Positions 47,072 through 58,723 of a DNA stretch of 64,000 nucleotides are shown piece by piece. Within the stretch, counting starts at the first letter, position 1. The number at the start of each line of letters is the position of its first letter. A program made the position numbers and the translations under genes. The notes below the pieces were generated by a model. It had not been told where the DNA came from and searched no databases. It saw only the letters and a list, made by a program, of their open reading frames with translations. This stretch comes from Earliella scabrosa (lineage: Eukaryota > Basidiomycota > Agaricomycetes > Polyporales > Polyporaceae): the NCBI GenBank assembly GCA_022605405.1, contig JABYQQ010000017.1:620001-684000 (forward strand), read 5' to 3'.

Positions 47072-48798
47072 ATGATGTCTGCCCAGTTCAGATCGACTAA
47101 CGCTGCGAGCCCTGTTAGCAGTCTCACCCGATTGAATGAGGACATCCTTCTTCAGATTTGGCAGGAACTTCGCCCTGTTCCAGACCTGGTTTCGACATCA
47201 ACCACATGTCGCTGGCTCAGGCAATCGTCCCTTCCAGTGCTATTCGAAAGATGTAGTGTCTGGCTTTTCAGACCTCTTGAAACCCTCCGAATCGGTTTCC
47301 CGCCTGCTTCGTTGTGGCGATTCATAACGTACGTGCAGCCATTGTGTCAAGCCCATCCGTGTCCTCATAAGCTTTGGGTATAGCACCTTAACGCTCCTGG
47401 ATCAGTGTCCAGACAGAGTGCTCCGTGCAGAAGAGGTCATGGAGGACTTCCCCCATACACTCAAGTACACCGACGACCCCGTGCTATGCGGCGTCTTCAG
47501 CTCGCCCGTCTTATTTTCCGCCTTGCGACGGATGCCTTGTCTATCTACTCTAATCCTCCAACCGGCCGCTGATGGTCCGCACGGTATTCCGTGGATTGCC
47601 TTCAAGACGTTTCTATCCCTTCCTCATCTACGGCGATTCATATCCTACCGACTCTCCCTCTGCCCGAAGAAACTCGAGACCGACGACTTCGGGGACATTC
47701 AGAGCATACAAGCCCCACTAGTGTCAATGGAATATATGCAGTACGATCCTCGCGTGCCGTGCACCTTTCCATCGGAGCGCGAGGCGCTAGCAGTAGTGCT
47801 CGAGAGGATGAGCCCAACGCTTGAACGCCTTGTGCTTCCGAGCGAGGCTGCTCCGGTCCAATCCATCGCTCACGTAACATGGCCTCGACTCCTGGAGCTC
47901 AAACTGTCGGGCGATCGTTGGACTACGCCGACAGCTCCGATTGTCTCGTTGTTCCAGAACATGCCCAATCTCCGCACGCTTAGCATCGAGCTCCGCGAAG
48001 TCTTAGGGCTCGACGCACGAGCGGTGTGGTCTATGGGATTTGCGGCGTCATATCCATGGCCTGACCTCGAACACCTCACGGTGTCGAATCCCGACCCGCA
48101 AGACCTGATCTACGATCATCTTCCTGCTACGCTCCGCCTGCTCTCACTTCGCCCGTGGCCGCACCGCAGTGCATACCTGTGGTTCGAAGATTACGTCTAT
48201 GAAACACGCGATCGGCCACGACGATGGTGCTGTCCGTTGCCAAGCTCCTCTGAGCTGTTGCGTATCGTTCCGAAGTGCAACACGCCGCTTCTGCAGGAAC
48301 TTTGCATCGAATACTCTGTTGATGCGTCGGAGATGCTGCTTCTTCAGCAAGTTGTTCACTCCTTCCCCAATCTCGTCATCTTAGAGGTTCACCGTCATCG
48401 TCGAGTTGTCGACACGGAAGTGCCTGTTGTGAGTCTTTCCCTCTCTCATGCTGACCGGATACGAACTCATGGGATTCCAGGATGACATTGCAGGCATCCT
48501 CGCGGGACTCACCCGCCTCCGCATCGTGAAGCTTCACCTCGACTTCCCCTCCATGCCCCCCGCGCTCCGTAACTCGTTTGAGCGATTTCGATGTCATAAT
48601 CCCACCAGAGACGCGAAGTTCCAGGCGCTGTTGGACTCTATTGCCGGTCTTCTCGCACGGACCCTGGCCTCGTCGGTAGAGGAGGTTTGGCTGTTCCACT
48701 TCGGATACTCCGGTCCTTCATGGCAGCACTTCTCTCTCTCCTACGACGGAGCCATGCAGCAGCGACGAGTGGTGGGACCCAACATCCAAGACCATTAG
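47072..48798 (+). CDS. F-box protein with LRR-like repeats (type B, right unit)
   Basis: Three exons (47072-47328, 47384-48428, 48481-48798) join in phase to 539 residues. The F-box motif is near the N-terminus (LTRLNEDILLQIWQELRPVP then TTCRWL). Leucine-rich strands follow (LFQNMPNLRTLSIELREVLG, YPWPDLEHLTVSNPDPQDLI, LTRLRIVKLHLDFPSMPPAL). The predicted role is substrate recognition in an SCF ubiquitin ligase; the target is unknown. The frame is intact, unlike its left-unit copy at 37503-38492. It is transcribed towards the next F-box gene, which converges from the - strand. Confidence 0.75.
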
Positions 48799-49203
48799 CG
48801 GGCTCGGGCTACGGGATACGACTGGCGCAATATTGGTATGTCCAGAACAGCACAATGGCTGGCACCCGATCTGATCCCAAGCGTCTGCATGCAGTTAGCC
48901 TTTCTGAGACCTCTGTGTACTGACATCGGCGTACATCCATGCACATCCATTTGCACATACTTGCCCTTGAATGCTCCGTGATGCCTTGTCACGAACCATG
49001 TACTACATACATGCTCGCGCGCCGTCCATGACGTACTACGTCGTTTCACGGAGTTGATGTCTGTCTGCACGGTGGCGCGTGTCCGTCAAGGATCCACATG
49101 TGGGGTGCGCAGAATCTTGCGGGACGAACCGCACTTGACAACTCGCCCAACACAACATGGAGTCGAACTAAATTGAGAGTCTTTGCATAATCTCTCCCCC
49201 CAG
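48799..49203. other. Spacer between converging F-box genes
   Basis: It holds two 3' ends. No other feature was seen. Confidence 0.4.
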
Positions 49204-50975
49204 CTAGTCGTCGACCACAAATGGTCCTGCATACCAACGGCCGCGCCCAAAGTAAGGACCGTTTTCGTCCGTCAAGCTGTTGTAACAGTCAGTGCGACGT
49301 GATGGTAGAGGGAACAAAACGCACCAAAACCCGTCGATCTCTGTCAAAGTCTTATCGTAGACTGCACGGGGTTCGCCGACTCCATCTTCGGTACGTTCGA
49401 TATGGAACGGGGTCCAGAGATTGGAGGACAGCTCGCGCCGTAGCAGGCAGACGTACTCCACCGACGGCGCGAGCGTGCGCGCAAGAATATCCGCAGCTGA
49501 GGTCATCGACTCCCACAGCGCGGCGAACTCCTCCTTTCCCGTCCGGTTGTACATCGCCCAGGGATGCGGCGCGGTCTTGAAGTCGAGGTGCACGAAGAGC
49601 ACGCGCAGAGCCCGCAATCCGGCCAGACTGCGTGCGATGTCGCTCTGTAACAGGAATAAGTAGCACGTCAGGGCGCGACGAACCAGAACGACACGTACAA
49701 CAGGCACATCCACGATGTGGCGCGAGCGGTCGCGGTAGCGGTGGATGCGGAGGTAGTGGAGGCGCGGGAATGCCGACGGTATATACCGCCACAACGCCGC
49801 GTCATCTTCGTCTGCGATACACTCCACATCGAGCTCTTGCAGCTGCGGCAGAGAGCTCTGCTCCAGTATGCGCAGCATCTCTGACGATGTCAGAATGGGC
49901 GAGAACCAGCCCATACCCCCGTGCTTCCACTTGTCGTGAGATAGAAGATAGAGATAGTGGCGCGGCCAGCATTTGAGCGACAGCTTTCGGAGGTGGGAGG
50001 GAAGATGTCCGTACAGCTCGTCGTCTGGGTGGGGATAGGAGACCACGAGACTCTGAAGTTTTGGGCACGGGAACTCGGTGGATGTCACGGGAGAAGACCA
50101 GAGGGCCTGTCGAGGGATGTTATTCAATTGCGCGAGCTCGAGTGTCAGTGTAGTGAGCTCGGGCATCCGGCCGAGTGCTGAGGCAAGCAATTGGGTTGAG
50201 CCCGTTGGTCTCCAGCGGCTACCACACAGGGAAAGGGTGTGAAGACGAGGCCATACGGTATTTTGCGTCAGTAAAAACGACGCGCTCTCGCTCGGCAGTA
50301 CGAGCACTTCGAGGGTATCTTGCACCTGACTGGCGACTGAGGAAACGAGAACAGCATCACCTTCTTCGAGTCGCCGGCGGTCACAGTAGGTATCGGGGGC
50401 GTGTATGAAGCGGGTGAGAGAGGGTGCTCGTGGACAGAACTTGCGGAGATCGTTATGGGAAGCGTCTTCGGTTGTGAGCAAGTCAGCCGCGTTGAATTCG
50501 TGGAGCTGAGGCAGAGTAAAGCAGATTTGCAATGTCCAAATCGGCAATCCAGAGCCATAATTTGCGTGTATGAGAATGGTATGCAGTTGGGGCATGCCCA
50601 AAAGTGCTCTAGACAACCGCAGCGTGGTGTCTTGATCTGGGCGCTCTCCCAGGTCAATCGCGAAATCACCGTAGAACGACAATGATCTATGCATGGTGAC
50701 CAGTGAGATGTTGTCAAAAAGAACTAATATATGACTCACTGCACGAAGCACCAGAGACTTGAAGGGAGGAGCTCCCCTGGGATACAGAGATCCCTAGATC
50801 GGATGTAGCTTCTGCGGAATACCACAGGGGAGGCCAACGTGCGCAACAGTCTACATGTCGAGGCCAGTGGTAGCAGATGCAAGCCGGGACGGAGCAATTC
50901 GAATATCTCGAGCAGCGCATCCGCATCCAGGCTGCAAAGAGTGAGGGAAGAGTTTCTTGAGGTCATGAGGTTCAT
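49204..50975 (-). CDS. F-box protein with LRR-like repeats (type A, right unit)
   Basis: Exons 50975-50740, 50686-49699 and 49644-49204 join in phase to 554 residues. The F-box is at the N-terminus (CSLDADALLEIFELLRPGLH then STCRLLRTL). Leucine-rich strands include LGRMPELTTLTLELAQLNNI, FPCPKLQSLVVSYPHPDDEL and LAGLRALRVLFVHLDFKTAP. The likely role is as an SCF ubiquitin-ligase adaptor with an unknown target. It is the counterpart of the + strand gene at 35508-37436, so this gene was inverted relative to the left unit. A further small intron near 49,300 is possible, because the last 35 residues (GFWCVLFPLPSRRTDCYN onward) look less conserved. Confidence 0.75.
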
Positions 50976-51403
50976 GTCGAAGTTTGAACGTTGAGCGCCC
51001 CCGTGTGGTGCGCGTGTTTGTACCTCTTTGTCCCACCTACCGAATCTGGACGGTTCTATTCACCCTGGCACGACGTGCACTCGCCAGAAAGGCAGATTGT
51101 GATACGAACGGGATATCCCGGACTGCGCTGAGAATCTAGCCCTTTCATACCCCGCATGTTTGAGACAAGTAGATAGTGAATGGTGAAAGATATCATTTCC
51201 CGGGAGTCCCCCAAAATGATATTCGTCACGAACCGCATTTCTGGCAGATGCACGACGTGTGGGTTCATCTATCGAAGGACAATTTCGCGAGTACTCAAAG
51301 ATAGCATATGCGATGCTGCAAGGATCACCGCCGGCCTCCATGCGTCGCCCTTGACCTTGGCTCAGTGTAAGTAGACTTCTCCGCCGTAGTAGTAGCCGCA
51401 GGT
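50976..51403. other. Spacer between the F-box gene and the peptidase gene
   Basis: The promoter side of the F-box gene and the 3' side of the peptidase gene. Nothing else was recognised. Confidence 0.4.
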
Positions 51404-54146
51404 TCACTTGGAGAGGGGCCCGTTAAGAGTAGGAGGTAGCTTGTACTTGTTCCTCCACCTGCCAGCCAGCCGGACGTAAGGCTGCATACCCTCATCAGGT
51501 TCGGGCTTGACCATCTCCACACAAGCTGACTGGAAGAAAGGCTGCCGTGGTATGAGTGAGCATACAGCCAGAAGGAAGTTGAAGTAGTGCGATCACATAC
51601 GATGCCGAGCACTGCTACTTGATTCCTGTTGGTGTTACATGGATAAATGAGACCCTCCAAGATGTCGGTAGAAGCTGAAGTATTCATCGTTGCCCTGGGA
51701 CGCCGCTCGCACGCAAACGGCAGGAGGGGAACAAGGATGGTGTCCTCGTCACTGCCGTCACACTTGAATGTTAGCTTGACTCCCCAAGTGCGACACCCCT
51801 CTGGTACAATGTACGGCGCATTGCTAGCTGAGGCAACTGCATTTGTTGGGGGGTGGAGGGGCGCCGAGTCCGACTCGGACTGAGGGGTGTCGTGAGGGGT
51901 GTCGTGGGCGTGACGTGCCAGGAACGCACGTATCTCCTCCACCGCAGCTGGGGGAAACTCGTTCACACTGGAGCCTATGGAACAGGACAATCAGATATTA
52001 GACACATAAGTTCACTGAATCGAGAACGGACACAAACCAGAGTCTAGCAAGGCTTTCATTCCTGCCCCAGGTGTACCAAACATAATGGTCCCATTGTCGA
52101 GATCCACAGATTCGTCGTCCGGTCCCAGCATGAAGAATTGTAGCTTGATAATGCGCACCTCCCACGTTCTTCCCAGTCCCACCGTGGGGATACGCCGGGA
52201 CCAATTGGGCACTACCTCACAGGGCCAACGATTGATCGCCATCCAGCTGACTCTGACAGGCTCCGATTTCAGTCAAGTGGGACTGTGAATACAAAGGCCT
52301 AGACCAACCTATCTCGGGCTTGCGGCCTCTCGAAGTTGAAGTACATGATTGTCAACTTGCACTTGGTGTCTCTCTGGTGTTTTGAGGTGAGAAATTTTGA
52401 GGTGAGAAAAGGCGACGAGCATCATCAAGCATTCGTGATACTTACATCGATAGCGGGTCGCACACGCTTCCCGACAGCATCGAGAAAGCTCTGTTTCGGT
52501 GCCATTGTTAGTACGATCACGATCGGAGTCGTGAGAACGCAAACATCTTACCATTGACTGTGGGTCTGTCCAAAACGCTTCAGGTCTATCAGAGTGCTAT
52601 GTTGAATTCACCGGCAGCAGTAAGAAAAAATGGATATACTTACCCTTCTGGCCCTAGTCCGATAATGCCATCCGCCTTATCGTACAGAACTTTCCGGGAC
52701 AGTGCCCACGCAACTCCGAACCGAAAGTCCATACTGAGTGGAGATGACCAGGCCTTTGCGCTCCAATTGAAGCAGCGGTGAATCGTACAATATGTAGGCT
52801 TTGGCTGTAGTTGGAGCACTAAGCAACGCATACATGAGTCATCTTCAGAATCCAAACTTGTACCACCGGGCGACTCACGAACAGCAGATGAGTCCGCGTA
52901 CGTCATCCAGGCTTGATGGGGAGACAAGGTGCCTCGCGCTTCCTTGGTACACTCGAGGTAGTACGGCAGGTCCTTGTCTACCAGTACCTCGTGGTTGTAT
53001 CGTGACTCGTCCAGTGGACGAACGTGGTAATCCAACGTTTGCCTATCAAAATCAACAAGTTCACGTGGAGCAAGCCCAGTCACCCAACTGCAGCCAGGTC
53101 CTGCGTAAGTGTTGCGCTAAGCGTGGGGCTAGTATATCATACGTACGTTGTGCAGCTTCCTACAAGGAGCATGAGTACGTAAGTGCAGGGGACGTACGTG
53201 CGCACATTGTGAGTCGGCATCTTACCAGTGTCAAGCGCCAGGACAGGATGAGACACGTCCGATGTCTCTCCCACCTGTTCAACGAGGTCACTGGGTACCT
53301 GTCGAGGAGGAATTTCCTGGACAGCAACCGTCATCTTATGAAGTTATTTATGACGGAAGCCAGAAATCTACTCACAATGCGTAACCCATACAACTGACTG
53401 TCAATCGCGTCGATGGGAGTATTAGTACAAGGCTCGATCCCGGTGAAGTACGTTCCCCTCTGAAGTCCCAGCAACGCCGTAGCTGGGGCTCTGGAGTATC
53501 CGCGAGGCCGGACAGATACAACAGGAGGGGTACCGGCTTGGGGATCCTCCCACGCCTGCAGCCCCGCTTTCTCAAATTGATATTCGAGCTAGACATGGGA
53601 TCAGTGAGTCACGGTCAAGTAGAGTCTAGCGGACGTGGTTCACTGACGTCGCTGACGAGTGTCCCGGCATTTCCAACAGAAGATGATCTAGGTGTGAGAG
53701 AACCTGTGTACGCTGTCGGGCTTGTAGGGGATCCTGAGACTGAGGTCTGATCGTTCGTCGTGGACGTTGTCGGAGACTGTGGCGCTGTGGTGTGGGCCAT
53801 CGTGCTGACAGGCGTCAGCTGCTGAAATGCTGTGCCGGAGTCTGCAGCAAGAGGCGGGGGTTCGGACGACGGCCACTCAATGATAAGGAGCTTTGACTGG
53901 TCGGCTGGGTCTAGGTAGATGCCGGGAGGGGAATCGGCCTTTGCGACGATACCTCTGCGCACGACATCGAATGCCCGCTATGGAAGAGAGATTGACAGAA
54001 ATACGGGAGTCGATGTCAACTGAACTCACCCGATACAACGAACACTGCGGCTCGGGCGGGACGACTTCAAAGATTGGGACAAGTTCGTCTGCTTCGACGT
54101 ACGACATGAGGAGCTCTGAGGGTGCACTTGGTCGTGAATTGAGCAT
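51404..54146 (-). CDS. A1-family aspartic peptidase, right unit
   Basis: The gene is read from the ATG at 54146 (MLNSRPSAPSELLMSYVEAD) through many small exons. Landmarks after splicing: SHPVLALDTGSC (first active site, DTGS intact), a WMTYADSSAVR flap-like block, FRFGVAWALSRKVLYDKADG leading into IIGLGPEG, MKALLDSGSSVNEFPPA (second active site, DSGSS intact), ILVPLLPFACERR, and VLGIPFFQSACVEMVKPEPD near the C-terminus, ending at TGA 51,406-51,404. Both catalytic aspartates are present, so this copy can be active, in contrast to its paralogue at 38576-41196. A Ser/Thr/Pro-rich linker lies near residues 60-110. Exon borders at 53.4-53.7 kb are uncertain. Substrate and location are unknown. Confidence 0.75.
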
Positions 54147-56550
54147 CCTTTATATATGTTTCCGTCGTCACCTCCGCAACTTCAAGCGGAGAAGCGTCGG
54201 TTGTTTCATTAATCACATTTTTGAGAAGCTAGCTTCAGGATAATGCTCAGCGTGACATACTCGGAGTGAACATTAGCCGACGGATGCTATCTGAGGCTCG
54301 TAGTGTCCCAAGTATTAACCTCAAATGAGGCGATTGACCGCACAATGCGAACGTTGAGATACAGACTTAACGCAAAGGTAATCGAGATGCAGCAGCACCT
54401 ACACGTCTCGTTCGATCCCACTGAAACGCTGGACGGATGGGTTGGCTGGGGTGTCGACGATTGTCACCGATGCTATTCAGATCGTGACAGTGCGTGCCCC
54501 GGAATTCGCCGTAAGAATCGATGATTCATCCTCCTGCAAGGATACGGCCGCGTCATCAGCATCGGACACCGACAGCTGGCAGAACCGCGTGATGGAGAGT
54601 AACTGCCACCGGATGATCGGTGCACAACAGAACGCGCGCACAGGCCCTGAGACTGTTCTTCGAATGCACAAAGGACTGTACACGTGTAGGCTACCTCTGG
54701 GTTATGTTCCGTACTAGAAGCCTCTGGCTCACCCATAGATGTTGTGGAGCACGGTGTCAATTGTCGGCGTTGGTAAGCCGCCAGGTCCATGTTGCGCCCA
54801 GTAGCTTGGAAGCTGGTATCTGAGACTATAGATGCACAACTTTGTTTAGACCATCATATATCTTCATGAAGATGGACGGCGTCTGCAATATAGACGTACG
54901 TCGCCACAGTTCCAGTGACGCAGTGACGTACGGTAGCGGTAGTACGGGTGGCAGTACACATAGTAAGTCACGGATCTGCAGCTGCGCCAAGCATCGTTAT
55001 TCATCGATGTTATTAGTTCCATGCATAATTCTGATGATGCTCATGGTCTCTTCCTCGAGGCAAGGACTAGGGCGTAGCGCCCCTTGAGCTTCGATGGGCC
55101 GTCCTCCATACGCACGTTGATGCGCCTCCTTCTCCGCCCTGAGTTATGCGTGAGTGTTCTCGACCCGTTTTGTTCGCTCTCACTATGCGCAAACCGCTGC
55201 ATGCCATGCAGCCAGGCCTGCAGCCTGACGATTTACCCCACAGGGTCCAGGGTCCAGTGGCTTCAGAGGCGATGATGACACATTGAACGCGGGGCCGTAG
55301 GAAGAGGTGCTCACCAGTCGGAGAACTGGACACTGGCAGGTACCCGCTCTCACAGTGATAGCGGGGAGTGAACAATCAGACAACAGCTAGCTTCCTTCCG
55401 AGTCATCAGAGGCTTGCGTCATTTGCGAAGCACCAAACGAAACGAGGGTGGTGGGTGATGGAACCGCATGATGCTACTGATGCCATGTCAGTAGTCACAG
55501 ACCCACGCTCGGCATGAGACCCGCATACCTCGATATAGCGTTGACGTTCGTAAACGTTGGAGGAGGTAGCAAGAGACCACGCTTGAGCCGCAAGGTGGTA
55601 CCGCCCTTAGATCCCAAGGGATGGAAGATGTCCCACCCTGACACGATTCTTCCGGTTTTCGGTGGAAGCATTCTGAATGCGTCTGGAAATGTTCGGCTCC
55701 TGCGGACTACAATTGGACACCAAGTTCGGCTGAGCTTGAGGGGACTAGTAGCATGGAATTTCCAGTATCTCATTTGATATCCGAATCCGATGCTCCGCGG
55801 AGGTGTGGGTGATACACATCTGAATTGCCCATCCGACGAGCGCCACGCCCGAATATTGGGAAGAAGGGGAACGCGTGTACGGGAAGATCAATCTTATCCG
55901 AGACTCGGATCGGACACGGCGGCTGTTGATTGCGTACCGTCACGCAGGGCACCCGCATTCGTGACTTGGCGGTGTCACTCAGCTGAGTTGCTAACCGTCT
56001 GTCACTCTCAAGGACGCTGAGGCCGTTTTTACGAGGTTGGATAGATATCACTGTGGCGGAACGTCTCTTGCCATCCTCGATGTCGTGATGCGCTTGTGCC
56101 CTTCAATTCGTGCTTCTGGGCCTTGAAGGTTGAGAGCAGCGTTCTTCTGACCAGAATGAGAACAATAAGTCTGTCTACCTGAGAAGCGCAATTCCATTGC
56201 GGGAGGACTACGAGTGAGGAACGGCCCGAACGAGCGGCCCTATTGGCACAACCCTAGTTGATGCGTGGGGAATCTGAGCCACTGAAGCTGCCCCCGTCTG
56301 TGAACACACGGGTGTTCGTGACCTCCCATACATAGGGCTCCTTGTTTCGTCCACCAGGGCAGCCGGAACCAAGCGCGCCCGACGCCACCGTAGCCGCGAC
56401 CTCCGGTCATGCGCACCGATGGCTGAGCGGGTCCCTGAAGAGTTCTGCGATGGATCGACCTGATTCATTACGCCACAATGTGCGCGAACGCTCCATGCTA
56501 GACGCGAAGACGCATATTCGAGGCGACGTATAGAAGGGCGAGAAGACGCA
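54147..56550. other. Intergenic region with no supported gene
   Basis: Short frames occur on both strands, including one of 87 codons at 55,514-55,777 that is open on both strands. None shows recognisable motifs or splice structure. Confidence 0.4.
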
Positions 56551-56559
56551 TCAACCTAA

Positions 56560-57600
56560 AGCAACCATCAGGCGCCAGAGGTGAGCCAAGGGGCGAATAT
56601 GCCTCGAGTACAGCACATGGAGAGGCGGGACTGCAGTGCCGCGCAACACGTTGGAAATAATGCGCGTGTACCGCACGCCAATCTCGCCCCCGAGGTGCGG
56701 ACCAATAGCAGGGTTTCTTGAAAAGGTCGAACGCGGTGACTCGAAGGCCGCCACGCCCTGATTGAGCAGCGAATTGTCTCCGCCATCCGCACAGACTCGG
56801 GGTGGTCCGTGCGTCGCATCGGCGGACGTTCGGGGGTGCTCGGAAAGATAATCGCGTCCGTCCGTTCCCCCGATCTTTACCGGAGTCGTTCGAGCTCTAG
56901 GAAGAAGACCCTGAGTCCGGAGGCTAGACCACGGAGGGGTTACGTCGTACTGAAGGAGATTCCGACAACGACGAGCTCGGATTCACGGCCCATGCATGGG
57001 ATTGGGATACTGATACTAGGGCCAAGAACGCTGCAATAAGACTCTTCGTGTCGCGGCCGGGGGCCATCGATGAGCGTCGCGAGAGTCACGGACAGCTTCA
57101 TCGACACGGCTCTCTCGCTCGGTAGGCTGTAGAGCAGATTCCATGATGACTGGCTAACCCTTGTTCCTGGTTTCGGGTAGGCCCGCGAACGAAGATGGAG
57201 GAGCTCGCGTAGGCGGAGCCCACGAGTGGTGGAAAAACCCGAGAAGGACACAATAGGAAGAACAGCGAGCTTGCATCCCGGACCCGATTGCGTCTCTCTA
57301 AGTCCGGGAAAACTTCGCCATGATCTTGGTGGAATCTGTGCATCGATTAGGCTGTCTACGGAGAGAGGTAGAGCGGGATATACTCTGACTCACCCGAACT
57401 GTGAACACAAGGCTTGATCGCAGGAAGACGTCAGAGTACTGGTCCAAGTCAGCGCCCGTTATCGGACGAGAGAGAGGGAGGAGGATGGAGCCTCGGCAGA
57501 GCACATCAGGCTTTCGCCATCGCTGAGCACTTCGTGGGTGCGAGCAACCTCGTGTCCTGCCGCCTGCATCGTCCTGAATTTTACTAGAAGCGCACGAGGA
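56560..57600 (-). pseudogene. Decayed membrane-protein-like gene, copy of the one at 43-44.2 kb
   Basis: Frame-hopping translation gives pieces such as LPLSRPITGADLDQYSDVFL, LAVLPIVSFSGFSTTRGL and LLNQGVAAFESPRSTF, in the order N- to C-terminus on the - strand. Several frameshifts and stops interrupt them. The left-unit copy is broken too, which suggests decay began before or soon after the duplication. The pattern is loosely that of DUF6533-type membrane proteins; this is a weak guess. Confidence 0.45.
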
Positions 57601-58440
57601 TCAAGTCAAATCTCACTCACTGGAGCTCCTGCACAGTGCAAGTACGAGCAGCTGATGAATGGCAGGAACGCCCCCCGCAACGCCCGAAGCAGAACCCATG
57701 CTAGCCCGCTCCGGTTCTCGGTCTTCTGGTAGGCGCCAACGACAGCGAACGAAGCCGAGGCAGTGGAGAAGACTCCGCAGGGGGGACGCAATTGTCCCCG
57801 TGCAAAGCAAGCACAGCGGGTGTGCGTCCCAGAGCTCCTTCTAGAATCACTGATTGGCGTGCACTGGGCAGAATCTGCAGTGTTTGTGAGATCTGTTGGA
57901 CGGTGAGGCTGCTGGCGCGGACTCCAATACATATGGAAACGCACATGCTGCCAGTAGCCACCTGAACAACGCGTCGACGCTTCACGCTATCGCTTGGAGA
58001 CGTCAGAGTCCTAAGTGTTGCCACGCCGAGAGAGTGGCAGGCAGGAAGGAGGACCGAGGTTCGGCGGAGCAGCCTGAGGTTGAGCTTAGGCCGGAGCCCA
58101 AAGGTGACTCAGACCACTTCCACGCTACGAGCCTCGTGAACGCGAATATCCGGCCTGTAGTAACAGTGTACTAGTATCCTCAGTGTCACTGAAAACATAT
58201 AAAGATTGCCTCACTCACCCGCTCCTCTTCGAAGGAACAGACACGGACACAGGCTGCATGTGCATGAAGCTTGAAGGCAGTAAGACGAGCGACCCATGAC
58301 GTCGGACGACAAGGGGCAGCCTGCCCTAAAGACCAACACTAAGCGCCAGTGCCAACTCACCTTCTCGACGCATATAACCAGCCGCCATCCAACGCCACAG
58401 GCCACATCGACAAACAGCAGAGACAAGCAGAGGAATGGAG
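57601..58440. other. Spacer between the decayed gene and the Ser/Pro-rich gene
   Basis: No gene was recognised. It belongs to the duplicated segment. Confidence 0.35.
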
Positions 58441-58444
58441 GTCA

Positions 58445-58720
58445 GATATGATCGATACAAACAATACAGCTGTACAAACCGCACGGAGACGACAAGGAAG
58501 AAGATCGCAGACTACGACAAAACCAAACGAAACCCGCCGTCCGTCCCCCGTCCGAACAGAGGACGGAACGGACGAGAGATACGACTGTGAGCGAAAGCGG
58601 AAAGCAATGCGATATAACGAGACGAGACGAGACGAGTCCACGCGCGCGCGTGTATGCGGTATGCGTATGTATGCGTATATGCAGCGCCCATATGCCGGCA
58701 CGATTCACCTCCAACCGCCA
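58445..58720 (-). repeat. Duplicated 3' flank of the Ser/Pro-rich gene
   Basis: This is similar to 44,460-44,790, including GATCGATACAAAC, ATACAGCTGTACAAACCGC, GAAACCCGCCGT and CGTATGTATGCGTATAT. It marks that the duplication covers non-coding DNA as well as the gene. Confidence 0.75.
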
Positions 58721-58723
58721 CGC